Assembly: GCA_036389315.1 (NCBI GenBank)
Contig: DASVQF010000029.1
Span: 1 to 64,000 of the forward strand
DNA: 64,000 nucleotides
Direction of reading: 5' to 3'
From: DASQYE01 sp036389315
GTDB taxonomy: Bacteria; Acidobacteriota; Blastocatellia; Pyrinomonadales; Pyrinomonadaceae
The position numbers were made by a program, and so were the translations under genes. The notes below the pieces were generated by a model. It saw nothing but the letters and a program-made list of their open reading frames with translations, was not told where the DNA came from and did no database searches. Positions 52,801 to 59,782 of this stretch are shown in pieces. How positions within the stretch are numbered: the stretch's first letter is position 1; each line of letters opens with the position of its first letter.

Positions 52801-53993
52801 GGATCGCTGAAGGTCGTAAACAAAGCGGTCGAGGCCCTCGGTATCAGTCGGCCGTTGACCAGGTCGAACTGCTGAAAGATTTGGGCCGGGCCGATGGGGA
52901 CTTGATTGAACCGGGCGGCTACGTCAGCCGGAAGAAAGCCGCTGTTCGTTCTGACCAGATTGCTGAAGTCGCCGTTGCGCTCGGCCAGCGTGGGCAGCAG
53001 CCCCGTCGCCGTCACGAAATCCTGACGCCAGCGCGGCTCATAGGCGAAGAAGAAGAAAGTCCTGTCGTGCCCGTCATACCACATCTTGCCGCCTTCGCCC
53101 GGCTTGGGCAGGTAAACGGGCCCACCCGCCGAGATCGAGACCTGGTTGTAGCGCAGGTTATTGGCCGGTCGCGGCGCAGTCCCTTGCCGCCACGGACGCG
53201 CATTGAAGTACGGATTGCGCGTGTACCAGAGGGCCACGCCGTTGAAGTCATTAGTACCGGACTTGGTCGTGACGTTGATCGTGCCGCCGCCCGTCTGACC
53301 GTACTCGGCAGAGTAGGCGGAGGTCTGAACGGTGAACTCCTGCACGGTCTCGGGCGTAAAGCTGACGACGGCGCGGGCGATGCCTACGCCGGTGTTGTTC
53401 ACGCCGTCGGCGAGAATCGCCGTGCTACCGGGGCGACCGCCGTTCACGCTCAGGTTGAAGCCGGGCACGGGCTGATCTGCGCTCACGCTCGGGTCTTCGC
53501 TGCCCGCGTCTCCCGCCACGTTCGGAGCCGTCACGGCCAGATCGAGCACGCTGCGATTGCTGAGAGGCACCTCCGAAATCTGCCGTTCCGAGATTGTCGA
53601 AGTGGAAGTGCCGGTTTCGGTATTGACCATCGCCGCATCGGCCTCGACCGATACCACTTCCGCAATCCCGCCCGTTTCAAGCTGGATGTTGACCCCGGCC
53701 GTGCTCGCCGTATCCACCTTCACATTGTCCAGCACAGCCTTCTTAAAGCCCTGCGCCTCGACCGTCACGCTGTAGGCGACTGGATCGAGCGAGGTGACGG
53801 TGAAAGCGCCCGATTCCGTAGTCGTCACGGTCGTCGCCTGGTTAGTGCCGACGTTTGTAATAGTCACCGTCGCGCCGGGTACGGCTGCACCGTTAGGGTC
53901 GATAACCGTTCCACTGATGCCGCCTTTGTTGGTCTGCCCGAGGGCGACGCCGGCGCAGAGGATAACGAACGCTAAAATTTGGATTGGCCTCAT
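49809..53993 (-). CDS. Oar-like TonB-dependent outer-membrane receptor
   Basis: The protein is 1394 residues from the ATG at 53993 (signal peptide MRPIQILAFVILCAGVALG); an upstream ATG at 54143 would add 50 residues without a signal. A CnaB-like domain (about 24-110: GGISGTVIDPNGAAVPGATV) precedes a plug (about 115-230; ADGVNNTGVGIARAV) and a large barrel ending YIQFGIRIFF. It should import oligosaccharides across the outer membrane. It is larger than the receptor at 39775 and differs throughout, so it may have another substrate. It heads the receptor-PL22-acetylesterase set, pointing to pectic oligosaccharides. Confidence 0.93.
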   Translation of the reverse strand: MRPIQILAFVILCAGVALGQTNKGGISGTVIDPNGAAVPGATVTITNVGTNQATTVTTTESGAFTVTSLDPVAYSVTVEAQGFKKAVLDNVKVDTASTAGVNIQLETGGIAEVVSVEADAAMVNTETGTSTSTISERQISEVPLSNRSVLDLAVTAPNVAGDAGSEDPSVSADQPVPGFNLSVNGGRPGSTAILADGVNNTGVGIARAVVSFTPETVQEFTVQTSAYSAEYGQTGGGTINVTTKSGTNDFNGVALWYTRNPYFNARPWRQGTAPRPANNLRYNQVSISAGGPVYLPKPGEGGKMWYDGHDRTFFFFAYEPRWRQDFVTATGLLPTLAERNGDFSNLVRTNSGFLPADVAARFNQVPIGPAQIFQQFDLVNGRLIPRASTALFTTFSDPSRATPSNPQGLNIIPRAYLDPTALRLLNDLMPAPGDYFDDAGLVRNFILTRSVTQNETRYTLRLDHNFTNNFKSNFRYTKTPAIGIRGAGNDVNGNTGVYSDAQQMLLTFNNIISPTMVNDLRLNYTKGNFSEDFSPEFSIKGGRSLAREYGLPALTQGGIPLFFLTQDNGYVNADLGAGGSTNNFNVETRYNLSDILYWTRGDMTWKMGTDISDARLQVTPFFAAAGGRWQFRTVNTSNNRGTGLANGGNDLASFLLGVPNAVDVRPLLLDYNYQWKSYAFFVQNDWKVKPNVTLNLGVRYSLQYPRTEKNNLQGVFRPDLAQTVTLTDAQRRATATGLGFSATAPIPASVPTTAVIPAFAFAGQGGRSRYITPIDYTGIEPRFGFAWSPKMNIFGFNTESKSLVVRGGYGISHAPITGNNRSPNPDFGGFTTVSTVLTTTVTAACPTPPCASSGTADVVQPVRLSTNPPLQGNATPLNTLLGTNSEGLVFLNSIGIPAFADTGFSSGSGKVPYSQNWNLSIQFEPMRNTVVELAYVGNKGTHLYMPLVNLNTRDLNFISSLEANGLDATTNFTDPLGRRNLLGAVVTINRGSVVTPFFGFDRLNRFFDPSANSIRHAVYIDVRRRVRRGLTLTANYTYGKSIDDASDASPDTRVLSTGSVAGQVSLGAPRFLDRSLSTYDIKNNFSSTFIWDLPIGRGRRFLSSAPGIVNVLFGNWSMSGVFRMPGGTPFLPFITDPNKLGSSSLNRVVRPDLVEGVPLKNPRWDPKCMVGNACEPFINPAAFMRPVKGRLGNAPRSLDVRPPRQEYFDFSLSKDFPWPVFDKEGRRRINFRVDFINAFNHPNFRFTNIGNTPPGLGTFPTELTNESLVINGAVQAAAPVVITAADYNAWATANGQPLQPVDAQNRPVNAIIPTLAQIRANVDAVRLSTGALPLDFFHTRLPEGFATTSPLAFDIRNLQGFRLYRLRQTYDTNFGTLREVQQPRYIQFGIRIFF

Positions 53994-54926
53994 AGTACTG
54001 TTCTCTCTCGTGTCAATAAAGTAAGGAGGTGAAGCCTTATCTTTAACTTCCCAAGGGTTACCGGCCTGAACGCTCAGACTAGCAGGATGAAATTCGAGCG
54101 AGCCTCTCTCGAAGAGGGGTCGCCGCAAGATGTAGACGCCCATGATCTACATCAACTGACATGTTCTTGTTTTCGCGATGCGCCTTATGCCCGGGCCGAA
54201 CGAGGCGGGACTAATAATTCCCTTCACCGTCTTCTCATGCTTAACGGGCCAAGGGGGTTTTGGCCGGTAGAAATGACGGCAGTCTTCACGCTGTTCGGAT
54301 AAACGCTTAACCCTTAATCTGCTTGACGCCTGATAGAGATTAAGGATAGTCGCAAGGAGATCGGTCTACGATACAGCATCACCTGATCGGTGTGTTGAAG
54401 TGACCGGCCTTACAAACTGTTATCGTCGGGTTACTGTTTTTTAGGGGAACGAAACACTATGTGCGGGACAAAATAACATCCTTTCCCCGCTTTGTCCACT
54501 TAATCTAGATCGGCAGTATTCCGGCTCATCATCGAGCGGCTCTTTCCGGCTGATGTCTCAAAACAGATCCGGCAATCGATCGTTGATTTCGTTGTTTTTT
54601 CAGGCAACAAAATCTCCAACGTTGAAAATCTTTCAGTTAGGGATACAATCTTGAGCGCAACTTTTGTACCCTTCAAAGGGGCAAAGCACAATCTATGTAA
54701 TGACTGAAGTTACTTTTCAGCGCGCCCGGGTCAAAGCGTGAAATCCATCCGAAAAAATATCCAATATCCAAAAAAATAAACGGAGCGTAACCTTGCCGGG
54801 CAGCCGCGCCGCCCGAGTCGGCAAACACATCTTGTCTTTCCGAGTAAATTTACAGATCAGCGTTCTTTGCGCTCTCTTATGTACGGTCGCCAAACTAAAT
54901 GCTCCATGATCTAGGAGCACGATCAA
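53994..54926. other. Long intergenic region upstream of the second TonB receptor gene
   Basis: About 930 bp without a supported gene. Visible elements are the operator candidate at 54301-54312 and an 8-bp inverted repeat CCTTAATC/GATTAAGG at 54312-54345. The part from 54400 to 54900 is AT-richer. A 63-codon minus-strand ORF at 54500-54691 has no ribosome site and was not accepted. Small RNAs cannot be excluded. Confidence 0.5.
54301..54312. promoter_or_regulatory. LacI-type operator candidate, copy 3 (variant)
   Basis: AAACGCTTAACC matches the two other copies except for A in place of T before CG, and keeps the AAnCGnTT core. It is 308 bp upstream of the second receptor's start codon. Confidence 0.4.
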
Positions 54927-57755
54927 TCAACGGCGCTGCGGGCGAGCGTCGGGGCCGGCGGTGGCGACGAGGCGAATGGGCCCAAGCAAGCCTGCCGGTA
55001 CGGGCTGCACTTTGTCCATGTCCTGTGGCTGGAAGCGCTCGCCGTAACGCAGGTTGAGCAGGCGGTAATCGGGCAAGCGCCGCCCGGCCATGTAGTTCAC
55101 AGCCAGATTGGCCACCTCTATGCGTATCTTGTTTGAGCCGCTTCTGAGCAGACCCGTCACGTCTACGGAATAGGGCGGACACCAGACGGAGCCCGCGCGG
55201 GTGTCATTGACATAGACGACGGCGGCCTCGCGCACAGGGCCTTCGAGCCAGGTTTGCATTCCGTTCCGCAAAGCCTGCACCGGAATCGGTTTCCCTTCCC
55301 CGAAATCGAGCCGCACAGTCTGCCCTCGCTGAAGCAGGCCGTCTGGAACGCTCACTTCCTTCTGATATGTAGCGGTTCCGGAGAAGTAGCGCGTCTCGTC
55401 GCTCTCAGTCCAGGACTTCAACTGATCCATCATGACGGTCGCGCCGTTTTGTCCGAAAGAGACTCGCCAGCCTGTGCTCAGATCAACGGGCGGCGCAGTA
55501 GCAGCAGTAGTCGCAGCCGTGGTCGCTGGTGCAGGCAACGTGCGCTTCGAGAAGACGACGACACGCGAAGCATAAGGCTCCATATCGAGCGCGACGGTCG
55601 TTCCTCCGCCTTCGACCTTAGAGACCACATCCGCCGCCTCGACGCGCCCCGTCATAGGGTTCCACAATTCCGCCTGCATGCCTTCGACTCGAAACGTCGC
55701 CTTGACGCTCTGGGGCATGTTTGTCGTGTTGGCCAGGAAGTAGATTTCGGCATCCGCAGTTCTGCGATGTATGAAGCCTATGTCGGGCGTGTTGGGCGCG
55801 AGCGCCACATCGGGCCGCAGCAGCCCCGAGAGCGCAGCAGCCAGCCCGCCCTTCTCGTCCTTGACGAAGCGGGCCGGGGCCGACGAGCCTTCAAAGAGGC
55901 GTCGCGAGATTTCCCTGACCTCCTTCTGTTCCGCTTCCGTCGCCTGAAGGCCCGGCGCGATCTCGGGCAGACGCCGAGTCGCAACCAGTCGGCCTCCGCC
56001 GCGAACAAACTCTTCGAGCCTGCGCAGCGTCTCAAGCGGCATCTGTTCGACGCCCGGCAGAACGACTACGCGGTACTTGTTGGGCCCAAGCGCGAGTGCG
56101 CCGCGCTCGACCCGGCCCACCTGCTTCAAGGCATCGTCGTCGAAGAAGTCGAAACCGTAGCCGGTCGCCATCACGGTCGTCAGCACGTCCGTGCCGACCA
56201 TCTCGCGCAAGGTTTCGATCATGTGAACTTTTCCGGCGGTGAAGCTGGCCCACGCGTCGCTGTTCGGCAGGTAGAGCGCCACGTCGTTGCTTGGCTGCCC
56301 CTGCCTGAGCAGGTGACTCAGGCGTTGCAGGTAGAGCGCGATGTCCGGCATCACTATCCACCACGGATTCTTCTCGTCGAAGACTGCGGCGGCGTAAAAG
56401 CGCCAGCCCGGATACTCCACGCCCGGCGCTGTGTAGGGCCAGCCGTGGCCGATCAACTGGTTAATGCCCATCAGGAAATGGAGATCGGCTTCGGCCTTCA
56501 TGTCGAGCGGCGTGGCGCGAAAGACGGGCGAGTGCAGCCACGTCCAGGTCTCCGAAGCGGTCACGGGCCGCCCGTACAGGTGATTGGCCGAGGAGGCCCA
56601 GCGCGTAGCGCGCACGACTCTCCACTGCGCGCCTTCGCCGTCTGAGAGGTCTACGAAAGCGTTGCTGGAAATAGTCGCCGCCGGGATGCCGTAGGCTTGA
56701 AAGCGAAGCAGCGTCCGGTTTCGGTGGGCCCAATCGCGCACGGGCGCGAGGAAGCGTTCGTTGAGCAGCTCAGTCTGCGTGCGTCCCCAGTCGTAGCGGA
56801 CGGCCGTCGTCTTTGGGCCCATGTCGGCGATCAGCGCGGGCAAGTAAGGCTTCAGGTCGTAGCCGCGCCGCCTCCTGAACTCTTCCAAAAAATCGTCCGT
56901 CCAGTCCTGGTTATAGACTTCGAGGCTGTCGCCGAAGACTGAATAGGGATGCTGCTGCGGCCCGAAAGCCTGCATCAGGCGGTCGCCCACGCTGCGCAAG
57001 TAGTTTTCGGTCGCCGCCCGATCCATGTGGTTGAGCACGTAGCCTTCAGCGCCGACCGCCGGGCGCTTGACCTGCATCCCCGTGCGACTTGAGATGAAGA
57101 AGAGCACTTCGTTGGCTCCCCGCAGGTCGCCTGGAAGCCAGGCCACTCCCTCGCGTACGTCCGTGACTTCGCGCAGGCTGTCAGGCTGGATTGATTGTCC
57201 CTGCGCGCGCGCCAGGAAAACGGCCAGCAGCTTTTCACCCGCCATGATGGAAGGGACGCTGACGCGCCGCGCTTTATCCTCAATCTTGACGCGCTCGGAG
57301 CGCAGCATTCCGGAAGCGTCGCTGATCGAGACGGTGGGCCCACCGAAGGGCCAGCCGCTCCCGAGCGTCAAGTCCATCCTCAACTCCAACTCGCGCGCCT
57401 TGCCCGCGACGAACCGCAGGGCGTCCAGGTATTCGTCCGAGAGGAAGGGATAATTCTTGAAGCCTTTCGTGGGGTCGTCCGGCAGCAGCGGGTAGACGGG
57501 ATTGATCTCGAAGCCGCCGATCCCGCCTTCTTTCATCAGGCGCATCTCGCGCTCAAGCTCCGCCTTCGTGACTGCGGGGCCGAACCACCACCAGCGCATC
57601 ATGATGCGCGCGTCGTCGGGCGGGCGCTCGAAGGAGCGTTGCAGTCCGTCTATCTGGCCGCCTCTCTGTGCGGAAGCGAGAGAGGCCGCGCCGCTCACGA
57701 CAAGGATAAGGATTGCGGCCAGCGCCCTGGAAAGCTTCTTCGGGATGATGTTCAT
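54927..57755 (-). CDS. GH106 alpha-L-rhamnosidase-like enzyme, exported
   Basis: The 942-residue protein has a signal peptide (LAAILILVVSGAASLASA). The family start RWWWFGPAVTKAELEREM is clear. It continues with GGIGGFEINPVYPL, a long catalytic barrel (FGDSLEVYNQDWTDDFLEEF; ASETWTWLHSP), and a C-terminal jelly roll (about 790-930; DFGEGKPIPVQALRNG, VYVNDTRAGSVWCPPY). GH106 enzymes release alpha-L-rhamnose from pectin, including rhamnogalacturonan II. Linked minus-strand genes encode a GH43-like enzyme, a rhamnose mutarotase and a rhamnose ABC transporter, which strongly supports rhamnose as the product. It starts 42 bp after the GH43-like stop. Confidence 0.92.
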   Translation of the reverse strand: MNIIPKKLSRALAAILILVVSGAASLASAQRGGQIDGLQRSFERPPDDARIMMRWWWFGPAVTKAELEREMRLMKEGGIGGFEINPVYPLLPDDPTKGFKNYPFLSDEYLDALRFVAGKARELELRMDLTLGSGWPFGGPTVSISDASGMLRSERVKIEDKARRVSVPSIMAGEKLLAVFLARAQGQSIQPDSLREVTDVREGVAWLPGDLRGANEVLFFISSRTGMQVKRPAVGAEGYVLNHMDRAATENYLRSVGDRLMQAFGPQQHPYSVFGDSLEVYNQDWTDDFLEEFRRRRGYDLKPYLPALIADMGPKTTAVRYDWGRTQTELLNERFLAPVRDWAHRNRTLLRFQAYGIPAATISSNAFVDLSDGEGAQWRVVRATRWASSANHLYGRPVTASETWTWLHSPVFRATPLDMKAEADLHFLMGINQLIGHGWPYTAPGVEYPGWRFYAAAVFDEKNPWWIVMPDIALYLQRLSHLLRQGQPSNDVALYLPNSDAWASFTAGKVHMIETLREMVGTDVLTTVMATGYGFDFFDDDALKQVGRVERGALALGPNKYRVVVLPGVEQMPLETLRRLEEFVRGGGRLVATRRLPEIAPGLQATEAEQKEVREISRRLFEGSSAPARFVKDEKGGLAAALSGLLRPDVALAPNTPDIGFIHRRTADAEIYFLANTTNMPQSVKATFRVEGMQAELWNPMTGRVEAADVVSKVEGGGTTVALDMEPYASRVVVFSKRTLPAPATTAATTAATAPPVDLSTGWRVSFGQNGATVMMDQLKSWTESDETRYFSGTATYQKEVSVPDGLLQRGQTVRLDFGEGKPIPVQALRNGMQTWLEGPVREAAVVYVNDTRAGSVWCPPYSVDVTGLLRSGSNKIRIEVANLAVNYMAGRRLPDYRLLNLRYGERFQPQDMDKVQPVPAGLLGPIRLVATAGPDARPQRR

Positions 57756-57797
57756 GGATTTACCTTCTACCCTCCGTGTGATCTCTTTTTCCGCGCC

Positions 57798-58784
57798 CTA
57801 TTTCAGCTCAAGCAATTTGGCGAGGACTCCGCGCGAAACCTTCAGCACGGTTCCGTGGCGCGCGCCCGCCGGAAACTGAAGCTGCGCGGAGATGTCTTCC
57901 CAGTGCTTCAGGTCACCGGACGCGACCGCGCCGTAGCGTTTATCCCTGTACTTGTCGAAGTAGACGACCCAGCGCCCGCCGACACGCAGGGCCGTGGGCC
58001 CTTCGGCCCAGTAGTTGCCCGTGATCGGTTCCGACGCCGGGCCGTATGGGCCCACGGCGCGGCGCGCCGTAGCGTAACGAAGATTCTTCTTCGCGACGGG
58101 CTGCTTGGTCTCGTCCTTCAAAAACATCAAGTAGCGCGAGCCGTCACGGACAATCGTCGCGTCAATCACGTTGAAGCCTTGGTCGTAGAAGAGTGTCGTG
58201 GGCGTGAAGCTTTTGAAGTCCTTAGTCGTCGTCAGGTAGATGCGATGGTTGAGCCCATTGTCGCCCGTCTGATCCGTCTCCGGGAAGTGGCCCGGAATCG
58301 TCGTCGCCCAGAAGAGTAGATACCGTCCGGTCTTCGCGTCATAAAAAGTCTCCGGGGCCCAGACGTTGCGCGCCTCCGGCTCTTTCGTCATCGGCGTGAT
58401 GGCACGCTGCTCAGACCAATTAATTAAATCCCTGGACGAGGCGTAGCCGATCACAGGGTCAGTCCAGGAGCTTGTCCAGACCATGTGAAAGAGCCCGTCG
58501 GGCCCAGGCGTGATGTGCGGGTCGCGCATCAACCTGTCTTTGCCGACCGTGGGCTTGAGCAGCGAGAGGTCATTGTTCAACGTCTGCCAGGAGAGCCCGT
58601 CAAAGCTGTAGGCCAGGTGGAGGCCGTCTTCGCCGTTTCCCTTGAAGTAGGCGAACAGGTAAGCATCGCCCGCTTTCTGCTGCGCCGCACGATTAATCGC
58701 CTGCCGGCCCGCTGCGATAGAAAAGGCCGTGGCCAGCAACAACGCCACCGCGACGAGTGAATTTGAAGCGCGTGTGAATCTCAT
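57798..58784 (-). CDS. Exported GH43-like beta-propeller hydrolase
   Basis: The 328-residue protein has a signal peptide (SNSLVAVALLLATAFSIAAG). Propeller phrases are LFAYFKGNGEDGLHLAYS, MRDPHITPGPDGLFHMVW, NVWAPETFYDAKTGRYLLFW, NVIDATIVRDGSRYLMF and WAEGPTALRVGGRWVVYFD. The Asp, Glu and Asp in these repeats fit a GH43-type arabinosidase or galactosidase, though specificity is open. Its ATG overlaps the RhaM stop by one base (TGATG), so the two are translationally coupled. It precedes the GH106 gene by 42 bp. Confidence 0.85.
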   Translation of the reverse strand: MRFTRASNSLVAVALLLATAFSIAAGRQAINRAAQQKAGDAYLFAYFKGNGEDGLHLAYSFDGLSWQTLNNDLSLLKPTVGKDRLMRDPHITPGPDGLFHMVWTSSWTDPVIGYASSRDLINWSEQRAITPMTKEPEARNVWAPETFYDAKTGRYLLFWATTIPGHFPETDQTGDNGLNHRIYLTTTKDFKSFTPTTLFYDQGFNVIDATIVRDGSRYLMFLKDETKQPVAKKNLRYATARRAVGPYGPASEPITGNYWAEGPTALRVGGRWVVYFDKYRDKRYGAVASGDLKHWEDISAQLQFPAGARHGTVLKVSRGVLAKLLELK

Positions 58785-59098
58785 CAATCCAGATGAAAGA
58801 CTTCCTTCAGGGCAACGCTCGCGGGGCTGTCATCCTCGTTCGTCAGCATCAGCTCTTTCATGTAGGCCCACCAGCGGCGACAGACCTGCGTCTCGGCTAT
58901 CTGTTGCCACAACTCTTCGGACTCGACCTCGGCGTAAGCGAAGAGGCGGTCGCTCGTCGCCTCAAGAAAGATCGAATAGTTATGGACGCCGTGACGACTT
59001 AGGAGCTGCTGCATCTCGGGCCAGATGTCGCGGTGGCGTCTTTCGTATTCCTGCTGGTTGCCCGGCACAAGAGTCATCAGAAACGCTTTACGAATCAT
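58784..59098 (-). CDS. rhaM: L-rhamnose mutarotase
   Basis: The protein is 104 residues from ATG 59098, exactly the usual length; an upstream in-frame ATG would add 41 unrelated residues. MIRKAFLMTLVPGNQQEY reaches Tyr18, followed by His22 in RRHRDIWPE; both match active-site positions known in the E. coli enzyme. CRRWWAYM and the end VFHLD are also typical. It interconverts alpha- and beta-L-rhamnose so that uptake and isomerisation proceed quickly, in the cytoplasm. It lies between the transporter genes and the GH43/GH106 genes. Confidence 0.95.
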   Translation of the reverse strand: MIRKAFLMTLVPGNQQEYERRHRDIWPEMQQLLSRHGVHNYSIFLEATSDRLFAYAEVESEELWQQIAETQVCRRWWAYMKELMLTNEDDSPASVALKEVFHLD

Positions 59099-59112
59099 GA
59101 TCTTTTTTGATG

Positions 59113-59757
59113 CTACAGCCTCGGGCGTCTGCGCATCCTCGGACGATTGATGAGCCGCTGGCACTCTCCCGCTCTGGCCGAAGGGTTCTGCCAGGTGGTT
59201 CCATCGGCGTAGACTACGCACATGAACTCTACGCGCTCGTCATACGGCGAGCGTTTGTCCTTGCCGAGTCCGGAGACGGTCACAACATTCGACGGCGACG
59301 CGGCTGAATTGCCTTTCAGCGTCGCCTCGCTGTTCTTGCCGATCTTCTCGTAGCTGTAGAAATGGTGCCGCCTCAGCTCCTCATGGCTCGCCGGGTCGCT
59401 GACGACGTAATCCCAGGAGAGAGCGCGGATGGCCTGCGCCTTGTCGTTCTTGATCTTCGCCGAATACTCGTAGACGTAGGAGAGACGGCCGCTCGCCGGG
59501 AACGGGCTGTAGACCGGCTCCTGCGGGTAACGCGGAGTCAGGTAGGGGTCTAAGGAGGGGAAATAGCTCGGCGTGGCTGCTGATATTACCTCGCCGTTCG
59601 CGCTCCTTCTCATCAGCGGGGCCTGGTAGTGCCTAGACCACTTGACCTTCGTCACAGTGATGGCGGGCGATGCAGAAGGTGTTGGCGCGGCCTGCTCCTG
59701 AGCGTGCGCTACGCTCGCGCAGAAAAGGGGGAGCAGAAGTGCGAGCAGCGTTTTCAT
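59113..59757 (-). CDS. Exported protein of unknown function in the rhamnose operon
   Basis: The 214-residue protein has a signal peptide (TLLALLLPLFCASVAHAQ) and a Pro/Thr/Ser-rich linker. The remainder is a beta-sandwich-like domain: RLSYVYEYSAKIKNDKAQAI, then SWDYVVSDP, then FMCVVYADGTTWQNP; the C-terminus is Arg-rich. A phrase such as IKNDKAQAI-SWDYVV resembles an immunoglobulin-like fold. No family is recognised. The gene lies 25 bp after the transporter fusion and 14 bp before rhaM, so co-expression with rhamnose uptake is likely. Confidence 0.75.
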   Translation of the reverse strand: MKTLLALLLPLFCASVAHAQEQAAPTPSASPAITVTKVKWSRHYQAPLMRRSANGEVISAATPSYFPSLDPYLTPRYPQEPVYSPFPASGRLSYVYEYSAKIKNDKAQAIRALSWDYVVSDPASHEELRRHHFYSYEKIGKNSEATLKGNSAASPSNVVTVSGLGKDKRSPYDERVEFMCVVYADGTTWQNPSARAGECQRLINRPRMRRRPRL

Positions 59758-59782
59758 GTCCGGCCTCCGTCTCTTAAAGGTC

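Noticed and set aside
52602..53975. 457-codon plus-strand ORF inside the second TonB receptor gene, and similar long antisense ORFs at 17730-19430, 36010-37422, 41725-43098 and 55254-56645
   Set aside because: They are shadows caused by GC-rich codon use: rich in Arg, His and Val, with no ribosome site and no domain, while the opposite frame is a clear family member.
54500..54691. 63-codon minus-strand ORF in the long spacer
   Set aside because: No ribosome site, no recognisable domain, and the composition looks non-coding.
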